A DNA stretch of 44,283 nt from Haplosporangium gracile (Eukaryota; Mortierellomycota; Mortierellomycetes; Mortierellales; Mortierellaceae): NCBI GenBank assembly GCA_015499985.1, contig JAAAUF010000262.1, positions 1 through 44,283 on the forward strand. The letters are read 5' to 3'. Made by a program: the position numbers and the translations under genes. Under the pieces are notes generated by a model. It saw nothing but the letters and a program-made list of their open reading frames with translations, was not told the DNA's origin and made no database searches. Every line of letters starts with the position of its first letter. The stretch's first letter is position 1. Shown in pieces: positions 1 through 7,839 of this stretch.

Positions 1-26
1 GATTTCCCCTTGTTATCTTTTTTAAT
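1..26. repeat. Terminal direct repeat (identical to 44258-44283), circularisation overlap
   Basis: The first 26 bases are identical to the last 26. Because a coding frame crosses the join at a homologous position, the simplest reading is the assembly overlap of a circular molecule of 44,257 bp. The 26 bases fall in the conserved NKGK-G-IY segment of the GIY family, so repeat-mediated joining of paralogues is the alternative. Confidence 0.75.
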
Positions 27-221
27 TTGATCTTTTTGTGTTAAAATATCATCATAAAATTTAATACCTATGGGTAAAACTGAGAAGGATAAATATATAA
101 GATCTTCATTATTGTTAAAAGCTAATAATTGTAAGCTTAGGAAAATTTCTGAAACATCAGAGACAAAATTATTTTTAAAGAAAACAAACCACGCAAAAAA
201 AGTTAATGTTGCAATAACCAT
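1..221 (-). CDS. GIY-YIG homing endonuclease, N-terminal part (continues at 44283)
   Basis: Reading from the ATG at 221, the minus-strand frame is open to base 27 and then enters the 26 bases that are repeated at the window end, where it continues in the same frame to the stop at 43561. The joined protein is about 305 aa, the normal size for this family here. This part holds a hydrophobic N-terminus (about residues 1-55) that is neither the cox2 nor the nad2 leader, followed by the start of the endonuclease domain (DNKGKSGVY). Upstream, bases 239-300 match 19915-19980, a leader with a CATGTYAAT hairpin that also precedes the LAGLIDADG gene at 19899. The reading assumes that the window is circular. 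Confidence 0.7.
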   Translation of the reverse strand, partial: MVIATLTFFAWFVFFKNNFVSDVSEIFLSLQLLAFNNNEDLIYLSFSVLPIGIKFYDDILTQKDQIKKDNKGK

Positions 222-329
222 ATAAATATTATATATTATATCATGTTAATAAAAACATGATTTGTATAAAACTATCTTTTAATCAATTCTTGTTATTTAT
301 ATAAATCCGGTAAGACTTAATTTTCCCCA

Positions 330-1163
330 CTAATTATTTTTCCCCACTTCATAAATGATTATTCTGTAATAGTCTGCATTAATTAAATCAACATTTAAAT
401 TAGGTTTTAAATGATCAATAAAGTATTGTTCAGTTAACAATAATTCATATTTAGACAATAAAAAAAGAAGATCAGTATCTTCATGATTAAATTCAAAACT
501 AGGAAAGTTAAGCATGAATTGTTTTTCATGATTAATATTCAAAGCTAAAACTTGAACTTCCATAGACTCCCAATTGTACTTACCTATATTATTATATAAT
601 TAAGGATGTTTTATTTTGTTATTAATAGAATTATTATAATGATTTTTACATCTTATATATAAATTAACTGTAGAACCAATATAAGAGTAAAGATTATCCT
701 TAGATTTAAATAAATAAATACCTGGTTGACCATAAAAAGCAAATAAGGAAGTAAAACCTATCGGTAAAGGGGCAGTAAAAATTCTATCTTGATTTTTATC
801 TAAATATTTAGATAAATTGAGTTCTTTTACTAGTTCACTAGAATCTCTATCTATTCGTTCAACAATATAACTATATAAGTCATCTTTTATAGAATTATTT
901 AATAAAAATGATTTGATTTTAGTTTTTATTTGATTAATATGAGGATTAGAATCAAGATTAGGTGAAGTTGAAAAAGGAATTAAACTCAAAATAGAAAGGG
1001 AATTATAAAATTCTCCTAATAATTCAATATTTGTGGTAATAGGCATATAAAAATAATGACATGCCCATAAAGCACTAAATAATATTAAGAAATGTAAGTT
1101 GAATAATTTGAATAACATAGTAATTTTAAAATGGGTCTCGTACAAAAAATGAAATTTAATCAT
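330..1163 (-). pseudogene. GIY-YIG endonuclease with cox2 leader, one in-frame TAA
   Basis: One frame runs from the ATG at 1163 (or 1118, the position equivalent to the cox2 start) to the stop at 330, interrupted only by a TAA at 600-602. The N-terminus MLFKLFN copies cox2 and is followed by hydrophobic residues and a spacer. The endonuclease motifs GIYLF and YIGSTVNLYIR lie before the TAA, and the catalytic Glu (TEQYFID) lies after it. There are no NUMOD3 repeats, so this is a shorter, different subfamily from most HEGs in the window. Its 5' flank (1119-1192) is a copy of the cox2 5' flank. It is either a recent nonsense allele or depends on readthrough. Confidence 0.7.
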
Positions 1164-1192
1164 TATATATAAAATAATGATAATAGCCACTT
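1119..1192 (-). promoter_or_regulatory. Copy of the cox2 5' flank (GTGGCTAT module)
   Basis: Read on the minus strand it begins GTGGCTAT, continues through ATATAATGATTAAATTTC and GTACGAGACC, and ends at the ATG of MLFKLFN. It matches the flank of genuine cox2. Here the short upstream ATG (1163) is in frame with the main one. In real cox2 one extra base puts it out of frame. Confidence 0.6.
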
Positions 1193-1226
1193 TCTAGTTT
1201 AAACTATTTAGAATTTTCTATTTATA

Positions 1227-1261
1227 GGGGGGTGTTTAGTTTAATTATTCATTAAACTAAA
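1227..1261 (-). terminator. 3'-end hairpin plus C-run after cox2
   Basis: On the minus strand an 11-bp stem (TTTAGTTTAAT / ATTAAACTAAA, 5-nt loop) is followed directly by CACCCCCC. It lies about 30 nt past the cox2 stop. The same hairpin-ACACCCC arrangement follows rnc, nad1 and most HEGs. A role in 3'-end formation is inferred. Confidence 0.55.
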
Positions 1262-1291
1262 CTAAATATTGCTTTAATGAAATAACTAATC

Positions 1292-1362
1292 CTAGTTTAA
1301 CTGTTCGTTAAGCCAAGCTAAGTATTTCTCTAAAGAAACAGCTTCAATCACGATAGGCATAA
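1292..1362 (-). CDS. cox2: Cytochrome c oxidase subunit II, exon 2
   Basis: The minus strand reads (F)MPIVIEAVSLEKYLAWL and then NEQLN-stop, the usual C-terminal helix of fungal Cox2. Joining to exon 1 at 1639 with T|TT regenerates HGFMPIV, the expected continuation of CSEICGVNH. The joined product is 254 aa. Confidence 0.93.
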
Positions 1363-1638
1363 CAATTATATTAACATAAAGGCTCTTTATCCTTTATTTC
1401 CAATAGTTACCTATTGGTTTAGACTATATCATCATCCAATTATTATTAATTTAATTAGATGTAGGGCGCTCGTGGATGGGTTATTGTTTTGCATTACTCA
1501 CCATCTAGTCGTTGAACGTTTATATAACAATAAAATGCAGTTATATACTTCGCTGCGAATTGTCCATTTATATAATGGATGTCTTTGCAATTCACCCTAT
1601 TTGCATTAAAGCATTACTACTTTAAGGGGCTTATTTTT
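1363..1638 (-). other. Group I intron in cox2, 276 nt, no ORF
   Basis: The 5' exon ends in T and the intron ends in G, as the group I rule requires. On the minus strand the core elements appear in order: a P-like AATTGCAAAGAC, a Q-like AATTCGCAGCGAAG, the R element GTTCAACGACTAGATGG and the S element GATATAGTCT. It carries no endonuclease gene and closely resembles the nad1 intron at 36811-37081. Confidence 0.88.
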
Positions 1639-2332
1639 ACCCGTGGTTAACACCACATATTTCTGAACATTGTCCGTAGAATAAACCTTCTCTATTAATG
1701 AAAGTAGAAGTTTGGTTTAACCTACCAGGGATGGCGTCTAATTTAAGTCCTAAAGCAGGAATAGCAAAAGAATGAATTACATCAGAACCTGTTAAGATGA
1801 ATCTTACATGAGTGTCAACAGGTAATACTACTCTATTATCTACTTCAAGTAATCTAAATTGACCTTCTTCTAAATCAGCTTCAGGAACCATGAAACTATC
1901 AAAAGCTATTGGTTCTCCAGAATCTGAGATATAATCAGAGTATTCATAACTCCAGAACCATTGAGAACCTACAGCTTTAACAGTAATAGCAGGATCTATA
2001 ACTTCATCCATAAGATATAATAGTCTAAAACTTGGAAATGCTATGGCAACTAATACTAGAGCAGGAGTTACTGTCCAGATTAATTCAATAACTGTACCAT
2101 GAGTAAAATATTTATAAACTATAGGATTAGTTTTTGTGTTAAATTTAATAATAATAGTACCTAACATCCAAGATACACCGATAACGATTATTACTAAATA
2201 GAACATAATTTGATCGTGAAGATCTACAATTCCATCGAAAGATGGTGATGCACCGTCTTGGAATGCAAGTTGCCACGGTTCTGCGACGTCACAATGCGCG
2301 ATTGAAAAAAAGTTGAATAATTTGAATAACAT
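1639..2332 (-). CDS. cox2: Cytochrome c oxidase subunit II, exon 1
   Basis: It encodes residues 1-231 of Cox2, the subunit that takes electrons from cytochrome c through the CuA centre in the inner membrane. Visible features are two N-terminal membrane helices (around [16 protein letters not shown] and [18 protein letters not shown]), the aromatic patch QWFWSYEY, and the CuA ligands in [12 protein letters not shown] with the upstream His of [12 protein letters not shown]. All Trp codons are TGG. The start at 2332 fits the short fungal presequence MLFKLFNFF. Its 5' flank and N-terminus are duplicated in front of at least five HEG loci or fragments. Confidence 0.96.
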
Positions 2333-2406
2333 TTGTAATTTTAAAAAGGGTCTCGTACAAAAAAAGAAATTTAATCATATATATATTTCAACGGTTATGG
2401 CCACTT
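2333..2406 (-). promoter_or_regulatory. cox2 5' flank (source of the repeated leader module)
   Basis: On the minus strand it reads GTGGCCAT, CGTTGAAATATATATATG, then ATTAAATTTC, a T-run, GTACGAGACCC, and the cox2 ATG. Copies occur at 1119, 11893, 21628, 22704, 23082 and 30206. Conservation of GTGGCTAT and of the T-rich/GTACGAGA block among copies that otherwise diverge suggests a promoter or translation-activator site. No promoter consensus is proven. Confidence 0.5.
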
Positions 2407-2431
2407 ACATCAATAAGGGTTATTATGCTAA

Positions 2432-2524
2432 TAGGAGGGTGTTAGATTATAAAGGTTAAAATATATTTAGAGTTCTTATAATTAAGCGATTTATATAATA
2501 ATGATATATTATACCCCTATCATT
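2432..2524 (-). terminator. Stop-proximal hairpin (2500-2524) and C-run (2432-2442) after GIY relic
   Basis: AATGATA pairs with TATCATT around a loop containing CCCC, a covariant of the AATAGTA/TACTATT hairpin seen at other GIY ends. Farther out, minus-strand TAACACCCTCC is the C-run signal. The second hairpin is weak here. Confidence 0.4.
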
Positions 2525-2584
2525 AATAATAATTTAGATGTTCTTATCCTCCTTTGAAGTAGCTCCTAGACAAGAATCCGGATT

Positions 2585-3813
2585 GAAAAGAGTGGTTGAT
2601 AATACCCATTTACCTTAAAATAATTTACCATTATTAGTGTAACGTACTATTGTATTTTTATCTACCTTAAAACTCAGCAGCTTTACGATAGGAATTAAAA
2701 GTATAATTAATTAAAGATCTATCACAATTATAAACATAAATGCAAGTACCTTTAGTAATACTGATCTTTTCTTTAGTCCCTTCTAATAAAGTTTTTCCTA
2801 TATTGGCTTCACTAATTTTAGCTTTTGTGGCCTCAGTTAATACTTTACCTGTAAGAGCTTCACTTATCTTAAGCTTAGTTTCTTCCGATAAATTTTTACC
2901 GATATGAGCTTCATTCATTTTTTCTTTTGTAAGTTGAGTAGCTATTTTTCCTGTTAAAGCTTCACTCATTTTAGCTCGCATTTCTGGGGAATAAATTTTT
3001 CCAAATAATGGACTTTTATCTCCTGAAAAAGCTTCACTAATTCTTATTCGTATTTCAGGAAAATGTTTATATCCTAATGAACTACCAGCTACTTTAAGGA
3101 TATTATATTCAGGCCCCGCCAGACCCGAAGGGGCTCCCGAGGCTCACTCCGCAAGGAGAGTTTTTTATGAATAAATAAAAAACACCCGCTTATGAAATAA
3201 AGCGGGCCGTTCCGGAGGGAAGGGTTTAATGTATCTATATAGAATTGTTCACGTTCAAGTATCAATTTTTTGGCTTCGAGCTTTGATAAATTAGAGATAT
3301 CAATATACTCAAGAATTGTTAGACTAAATTTAGAGTAACCGTGATGATATAACGCATTGCATATAATACTATTAGGATAACGAATTAAATAACCAATAGA
3401 ATAATAATTAGATAGTCGTTTAGATAGGTCTATAGCACTTCCAATGTATTGTTTATTAGATTCAAGATGAGTCCATAAATAAATTCTACTTTTTCCCTTA
3501 GTACTGGTTAAAATATGAGGCTTATTAATATCTGCATTAGAATAAATTACTATAGGAATTAATGATAATAAGAAATTAGATTGTTCTATAAAAGAAGAAC
3601 CACCCATTAATGGGCTTTGCAAAAATAAAGTTAGTTGAAATAACCCTCCTAATATTTTTGATAATAAAGCACCCGATAGAAATACTAAAAGAGCAAATCG
3701 CCCTCCGGGCGAGCCTTGGGAAGAGCCCCTTCGGGTCTGATTGAGATTGTTAATAAATAAAAAGAAGCTAATGGTATCGTCACTACTAAAATTATAAGTT
3801 CTATTATTAACAT
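2585..3813 (-). pseudogene. GIY-YIG endonuclease with nad2-like leader, broken by two GC elements and late stops
   Basis: The leader starts at 3813 (MLIIELIILVVTIPLAS). A 38-nt GC cluster (about 3706-3743) shifts the frame just before RFALLVFL, and without it the nad2-like leader is continuous. The domain follows with RIYLW, QYIGSAIDLSKRL and LEREQFYID. A 110-nt double-hairpin element (3111-3220) then splits TLNP from EYNILKVAGSSLGY. NUMOD3 repeats continue down to 2667. The tail KAAEF is followed by several stops, but WVLSTTL is still readable near 2600. The active-site part is intact within its piece. The gene as a whole is not, unless the elements are removed from RNA or bypassed. Confidence 0.75.
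3111..3220 (-). repeat. Double-hairpin GC element inside GIY gene (copy A)
   Basis: It contains the hairpin CCCGCTTTA...TAAGCGGG and a second hairpin CTCC-TTGC-GGAG, closed by GGAACGGCC/GGCGGGGCC. A 109-nt copy sits at the same codon of another GIY gene (23577-23685). The second stem differs there by a compensatory T-A to C-G change (CCCC-TTGC-GGGG). Confidence 0.75.
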
Positions 3814-4004
3814 TTATGTTTTTAAAGTAATACTTCAACTAATTAAGTAAAAATACAAAAAAATTTCTTTTACTAATTAATCTTATCTACCTTTTATGAC
3901 GTAAGGTGTTCTACCTATAAACTAATCTCCCTATTATATATAATTAAAAATAATAAAGAAGGGTAAGACCGGAAGAGGAAGGAGATATTAATAGTTAAAA
4001 AGAA

Positions 4005-4045
4005 GGGGGAGGGTGTATAATTTTAAGAAAACTTTTAAATTATAC
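4005..4045 (-). terminator. 3'-end hairpin plus C-run after rnc
   Basis: On the minus strand GTATAATTT pairs with AAATTATAC and runs into ACCCTCCCCC, starting about 11 nt past the rnc stop. It is the same arrangement as at cox2 and the HEGs. Confidence 0.55.
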
Positions 4046-4055
4046 AAGGCAATAC

Positions 4056-4956
4056 CTAGCCTGCTTTTTTATTCTTTAAAGCAAATTCCAAAAGAACATA
4101 TATTTTTATTAAAATCTCTATAATCTCTGATTGATTTCTTAATGATCTATCCATATTAACTAATAATTTATCCGAGCCCGGAGCCTCCTTTTCTCCGAAA
4201 ATGGGGTGGGCTCCCGGGATAATTTCATTATCAATATTGCCAGAGGCCGAATTGTAAGATATATTATCCCCTATATTTAGTTTAGACGAATCAATACTAT
4301 TAACTAAATTATTTTTAAGTACAGACACATCTCCGTTTAAAGAATATAAATTAGGAAGTATTACATTATTAAAATTACCCAATTTCCCTTTAAATTCTGG
4401 TTTATCTAAAACAGTTAAAGATAAAAACTCCAATAATAATTTATTACCGACCGGCCGACCCGCTACGGTGGCGCGGGCCGGGCTTTCTATTAAAAGAGCC
4501 GCTATAAAAGATTCATATATATCAGCTAATATTTTACTATCTTTTTTAGATAAAAATTTATTATTAAAATCAATATTTTGTTTATCTTTTCCTAATCTTA
4601 AATATTTATAAAGACCTATTTTTAAAGCCCGGGCCCGCCCCGCGGGACCGGCCCTCTATTGAAGTAAGATTTATCCCATTTACTAATGAACTTCTTACTT
4701 CAGTTAATTTACCTTCTGAATAATCAGGAAAACAAGAATAAAGAAATATTGTTACATTATATTGTAATATAGCATCACCTAAATATTCTATAGTGTCATA
4801 AAATTTAGCTGATGAATCTATACTATAGTATGATTTATGTATTAAAGCTGTACTGAAAGTGCTAGTATTCACCATATCATTAATAATTTCAACTATTCTT
4901 TGATTATTTGATTTAACAGAAGTATATGTTCTTATTAAATTTATATTAAAATACAT
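4056..4956 (-). CDS. rnc: Ribonuclease III, mitochondrially encoded, interrupted by two GC clusters
   Basis: RNase III cleaves double-stranded RNA. Residues 36-101 read as the front of its catalytic domain: ALIHKSYYS (compare ALTHRS), IEYLGDAILQ with the metal-binding Glu57 and Asp61, then EGKLTEVRSSLVN. After a 28-nt GC cluster (4626-4653) the match resumes one frame over: KIGLYKYLRLGKD, then LADIYESFIAALL with the second Asp/Glu pair. A second cluster (4447-4484) is in frame. A tail of about 110 aa with no clear double-stranded RNA-binding domain follows to the stop at 4056. All four active-site carboxylates are present, and apart from the GC clusters there is not one stop or frameshift in 900 nt. 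The 28-nt cluster makes the DNA frame broken, so expression would need bypass, frameshifting or RNA removal. Alternatively the gene was disabled recently. The RNase III identity is strong and the functional state is open. Confidence 0.82.
4447..4484. repeat. GC cluster in rnc, in frame (CGCGGGCCGGG family)
   Basis: The cluster adds SPARATVAGRPVG to the protein. A close relative (32119-32153) adds SPARAIIAAQPG to a GIY protein, also in frame. Other members lie at 14555, 16483, 33082 and 37960. Confidence 0.7.
4626..4653. repeat. 28-nt GC cluster in rnc, frame-shifting
   Basis: The cluster is made of GCCCGGGC and CCCGCGGGACCGGCC palindromes. Removing 28 nt restores a continuous RNase III alignment (NLTSIE to LKIGLYKYL). 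28 is not a multiple of three. Confidence 0.7.
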
Positions 4957-5186
4957 ATTTTTGTTATTAATAAATTAAAATTTAATTTACCCTTTACTCC
5001 TCTCTGCATTCCTTTTATTACTAAATGTTTTAAAATAAATTTTAAAACTGCAGAGGGAGGCAGGTAAACAGCTGCCCGGCGCCATATCTGCATGTTTGCA
5101 GTTTTTTATATATTTATAAAAAACACCCGCTTATAAAAAATAAAGAGGGCCCGGGCCTCAGACAATTTTGATATTATCTTAAAACT

Positions 5187-5236
5187 AGAGAGGCAATGGG
5201 AGTTAAACCCATATTATCAGATTAATGTCTGAGTTC
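5187..5236 (-). pseudogene. tRNA relic (anticodon and T arms only)
   Basis: On the minus strand a perfect T arm (ATGGG-TTTAACT-CCCAT) and an anticodon-like arm (TCAGA...TCTGA, 6-nt loop) precede TGCCTCT. The 5' half is replaced by a GC element. The identity cannot be called. Confidence 0.35.
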
Positions 5237-5373
5237 GTAGGCCCGTCCCGCGGGAATTTTTTATAAATATATAAAAAACACCCGCTTATAAAATAAAGCG
5301 GGCCGGGACCTATTGAATTATACCATAGGCCGCCGCCCCTCCCCCCCCCCCCGCAAGGTCGCGGCGCCGCTTT

Positions 5374-5490
5374 ATTCATATATTCTGATGACAATAGCAC
5401 TCGAACCATATTTAGCAAATTAAAAATTCTAGGACCGGTCCCCGCGGGCGGGCCCCGGGGTTATTCTACCAATAAAATTATATCCTCATC
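5374..5490 (-). pseudogene. tRNA-Lys copy split by a GC cluster
   Basis: On the minus strand GAGGATATAATTTTATTGG (5' half) and TTTTTAATTTG...GGTTCGAGTGC (anticodon and T arms) match the complete tRNA-Lys at 17663-17733. A palindrome of about 35 nt (CCCCGGGGCCCGCCCGCGGGG) sits between the D and anticodon arms. The acceptor stem also carries a mismatch. Confidence 0.55.
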
Positions 5491-5886
5491 TTAACTTTTA
5501 TTTTTATAGCCATTTTGATGACCAAAACTATTTTATAATTTAGAACTAATTTTACCCCCCCCCCGAACCGTAAGGCACCGAGGCCCCGGGTAATGTTATT
5601 TTTATAAAGGATTAGTATATCCTTATTTTTCTAAAAAAAAAAACCCTTCACATCAAATTAATGTTATAAAGGGGAAAAAAAAATTTTTTTAATTATTAAT
5701 AAATTAGATATATTGCTTTATCTATCATTTTATTTAAATAAAGATTTTCACTAATAGATAGTTGTGGAATATTATATTTTTTTTATATCTAAAATTACTT
5801 TATTATTTTCGACAGTATTTAATTTTCTTAGATAATTTAACCCTAAAAAAAAGAAGCTTTTTCCTTTTCCAAAGTCTAATTTTTTA

Positions 5887-5958
5887 AGTCATTAAGAAGA
5901 ATTGAACTTCTATCTAGTAAGCATGAATTACTCGTTTTACCGTTAAACTATAATAACT
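5887..5958 (-). tRNA. trnM: tRNA-Met (CAT)
   Basis: The 7-bp acceptor is AGTTATT/AATGACT. The anticodon arm is AGTAA-TTCATGC-TTACT and the T arm is AGAAG-TTCAATT-CTTCT. All four arms fold. Whether it is elongator or initiator is not resolved. Confidence 0.85.
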
Positions 5959-5982
5959 ATTTGTTATTAAAAATAATATAAA

Positions 5983-6183
5983 ACGGGCCGGGCCGGTGAT
6001 GATCAATCACCCTCAACTGAGCTCCCATATTTCTGCGGAGGGAGTAAAGTTACCCCTTTCAAACCGAAAAAAGGGGATTATTGTACTTTATTTCATACTC
6101 CCTAACAGGAGGAGCCCTTTATAAACATACGAAGACCCGACAGGGTTCCTGTTTTTATATATAAAAAACTCACTTTCCTGGGA
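5983..6183. repeat. Long GC-rich element (GGTGAT...TCACC type), copy 1
   Basis: It opens with GGGCCGGGCCGGTGATGATC. It continues through TGCGGAGGGAG, a CCCTTTC/GAAAGGG-type hairpin and CTCCCTAACAGG, and ends at GACAGGGTTCCTG, an AT tract and AACTCAC. Relatives lie at 14234-14364, 27347-27561 and 28293-28506. No coding capacity is seen. It may be a non-autonomous mobile element or a structured RNA. Confidence 0.6.
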
Positions 6184-6466
6184 TTTTAATTACTAAATTT
6201 AGTAATTCTAGTCTTACCGGGGACCGGTCCTTTACTTTTCGCCTTTCCGAAAACTTCATTCACCGGAGGTGCTCAAGATTCGCGCCCAGTGGAGGGAAAA
6301 GAGAGTCCGAACTTATTTAGTAAAATTTTATTTAGCCACTTAATAATAATTAATTAGACCAGCGTTTGGCGGGTCCCTTTGCGGGATCTCTTATATATAT
6401 AATTCTCATAAACATTTAATGGGTTCTAGTCTAACAAGCAAGGGAGGGAGGGCTCCCCGCCCTCCT

Positions 6467-6549
6467 GGGGGGTGTTTAGAATAATGCTTTTTCTCTAAAC
6501 AAATAATTATTATAATAGTATATTACACCGTCGGTGCCCCCCTACTATT
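6467..6549 (-). terminator. Two 3'-end hairpins after GIY gene 6559
   Basis: The proximal hairpin AATAGTA/TACTATT (6514-6549) carries a small extra CACCG/CGGTG stem in its loop. The distal hairpin TGTTTAGA/TCTAAACA runs into CACCCCCC on the minus strand. Confidence 0.55.
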
Positions 6550-6558
6550 TTATATAGA

Positions 6559-7632
6559 TTATAATTTGGATATAGATAGGATCCATAGTTTTTTATATAA
6601 TTTATTTTTATCTAAATATCTAGATAAATTACGTGTGCTACAATCAAAATATTTTGCAGCTTCTATACAAGTATTAAAAGATTTATACAGTATTATATCT
6701 TTCGTCTCTGAATCAAATGAATAAACAAATACATTCTTACTCATTGGATTCTTTTCTCCTCTTAAAGCAGCACTCATTTTTTTTTTAGTAGCATCAATAT
6801 GAATTATCCCTTTACGGGCAAGACTTATTTTTGTTATTGATTCAATAGTATGAGTTTTTCCAAAGAAAGGATGATCTTTTCCAGTTTTACCAAACATTAG
6901 GCTTTTATCCCCTTTTTTGGCTTCGCTCATTTTAACTAATGATTCTTCAGAATGTTTATAACCTAACGAAGAACCAGCTATTCTAAGTATATTGTACTGA
7001 AGCATAAAAGTATCAATATAGTATTGTTCACGTGAGAGAATCAATTTACGTGTTTCTTCTACAGAATTTGAAGATATATCAATTATCTCAAGAATACTTA
7101 AAGAAAACGCTGAATGAGTATGATGAAGAAGAGCTCTAGATATATAATTATTTGCACGTTTTAATTCTGTAATAGAATAATAACTTCTTAATCGTTTAGA
7201 TAATTCAAGGACTGAACCGATATATGTTTTACCTGATTCTTTGTGAATCCACATATAGATCCCGGTCTTCCCTTTGTTATTCGATAAGATCTGTAATCTC
7301 TCGGTTTCCGCGTTATTATAAAGAATTATTGTTGTAGCTAAAAGATGATCTTGAAAAGAAGGAATAAACGAATATAAAATATTAAATTCATCTATAAAAA
7401 GTAAACTACCGATTAAATTTAATGGGCTTTGCGAAAATAAAGTTGATTGAAATAATCCTTCTAATATATTTAAATCAGCAGATATAATATTAGATAGAAT
7501 CGTACCATCTATTAAATTATAACAAAGTACTGCATAATTATATAAAAAAAGTAAATCCGAGGTTAAGATTGTTGATAAATAAAGAGAAGCTAGTGGTATT
7601 GAGAATACTAAAATAAATTCTAATATTGTCAT
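6559..7632 (-). CDS. GIY-YIG homing endonuclease with nad2-like membrane leader
   Basis: This intact 357-aa gene is a good reference for the family. Residues 1-82 are hydrophobic and resemble the N-terminus of fungal Nad2 (IPLASLYLSTIL; then EGLFQSTLFSQSPLNLIGSL, compare Nad2 GGLFHTT-TQ). The nuclease core has GIYMW (124-128), YIGS (137-140), Arg in KRLRSYY (about 147) and Glu202 in REQYYID. NUMOD3 repeats (KDHPFFGKTHT and others), a NUMOD1 strand (KNVFVYSFDSE) and a helix-turn-helix (FDCSTRNLSRYLDKNK) follow for DNA recognition. The leader would anchor the protein in the inner membrane if translated, which is inference. Confidence 0.88.
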   Translation of the reverse strand: MTILEFILVFSIPLASLYLSTILTSDLLFLYNYAVLCYNLIDGTILSNIISADLNILEGLFQSTLFSQSPLNLIGSLLFIDEFNILYSFIPSFQDHLLATTIILYNNAETERLQILSNNKGKTGIYMWIHKESGKTYIGSVLELSKRLRSYYSITELKRANNYISRALLHHTHSAFSLSILEIIDISSNSVEETRKLILSREQYYIDTFMLQYNILRIAGSSLGYKHSEESLVKMSEAKKGDKSLMFGKTGKDHPFFGKTHTIESITKISLARKGIIHIDATKKKMSAALRGEKNPMSKNVFVYSFDSETKDIILYKSFNTCIEAAKYFDCSTRNLSRYLDKNKLYKKLWILSISKL

Positions 7633-7730
7633 TATATATTAATGTCCGGACATAGTCATTTACCGAGGACCTTGTAAAGTAAATTATATTGAGGGGTAAG
7701 GTCTTATCAAATACATTATATAAATATGGA

Positions 7731-7754
7731 TGGGTACTGGTCTAATCTGGCAGA
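7731..7754 (+). pseudogene. 5' fragment of tRNA-Gln
   Basis: TGGGTAC plus the D-arm sequence TGGTCTAATCTGGCAG matches the first 24 nt of the tRNA-Gln at 8972. The match stops exactly where the G-run (the C-run signal of the GIY gene at 7840, read on the other strand) begins. Confidence 0.65.
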
Positions 7755-7756
7755 GA

Positions 7757-7830
7757 GGGGGGGGTGTTTAGAAATATGCTTTTTCCTAAACAAATTTTTT
7801 ATAAAAATAGTATATTAGACCCCTACTATT
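7757..7830 (-). terminator. Two 3'-end hairpins after GIY gene 7840
   Basis: Proximal AATAGTA/TACTATT (7806-7830, loop with CCCC). Distal TGTTTAG/CTAAACA flowing into CACCCCCCCC on the minus strand. Confidence 0.55.
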
Positions 7831-7839
7831 TTAATACAT

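Larger units (their letters stand above)
4957..5886. other. Gene-free stretch of GC clusters and tRNA relics
   Basis: It holds a partial copy (5002-5062) of the inverted repeat at 18241/25590. GC elements with CACCCGCTTATAAAATAAAGC lie at 5100-5155 and 5238-5309, and a tRNA 3'-half relic at 5187-5236. A tRNA-Lys copy (5374-5490) is split by a GC cluster. Poly-C and AT-rich tracts make up the rest. No protein gene is seen. Confidence 0.6.

Noticed and set aside
5203..5418. Minus-strand open frame of 71 codons
   Set aside because: It reads across a tRNA relic and GC elements. The glycine-rich part is a poly-C tract.
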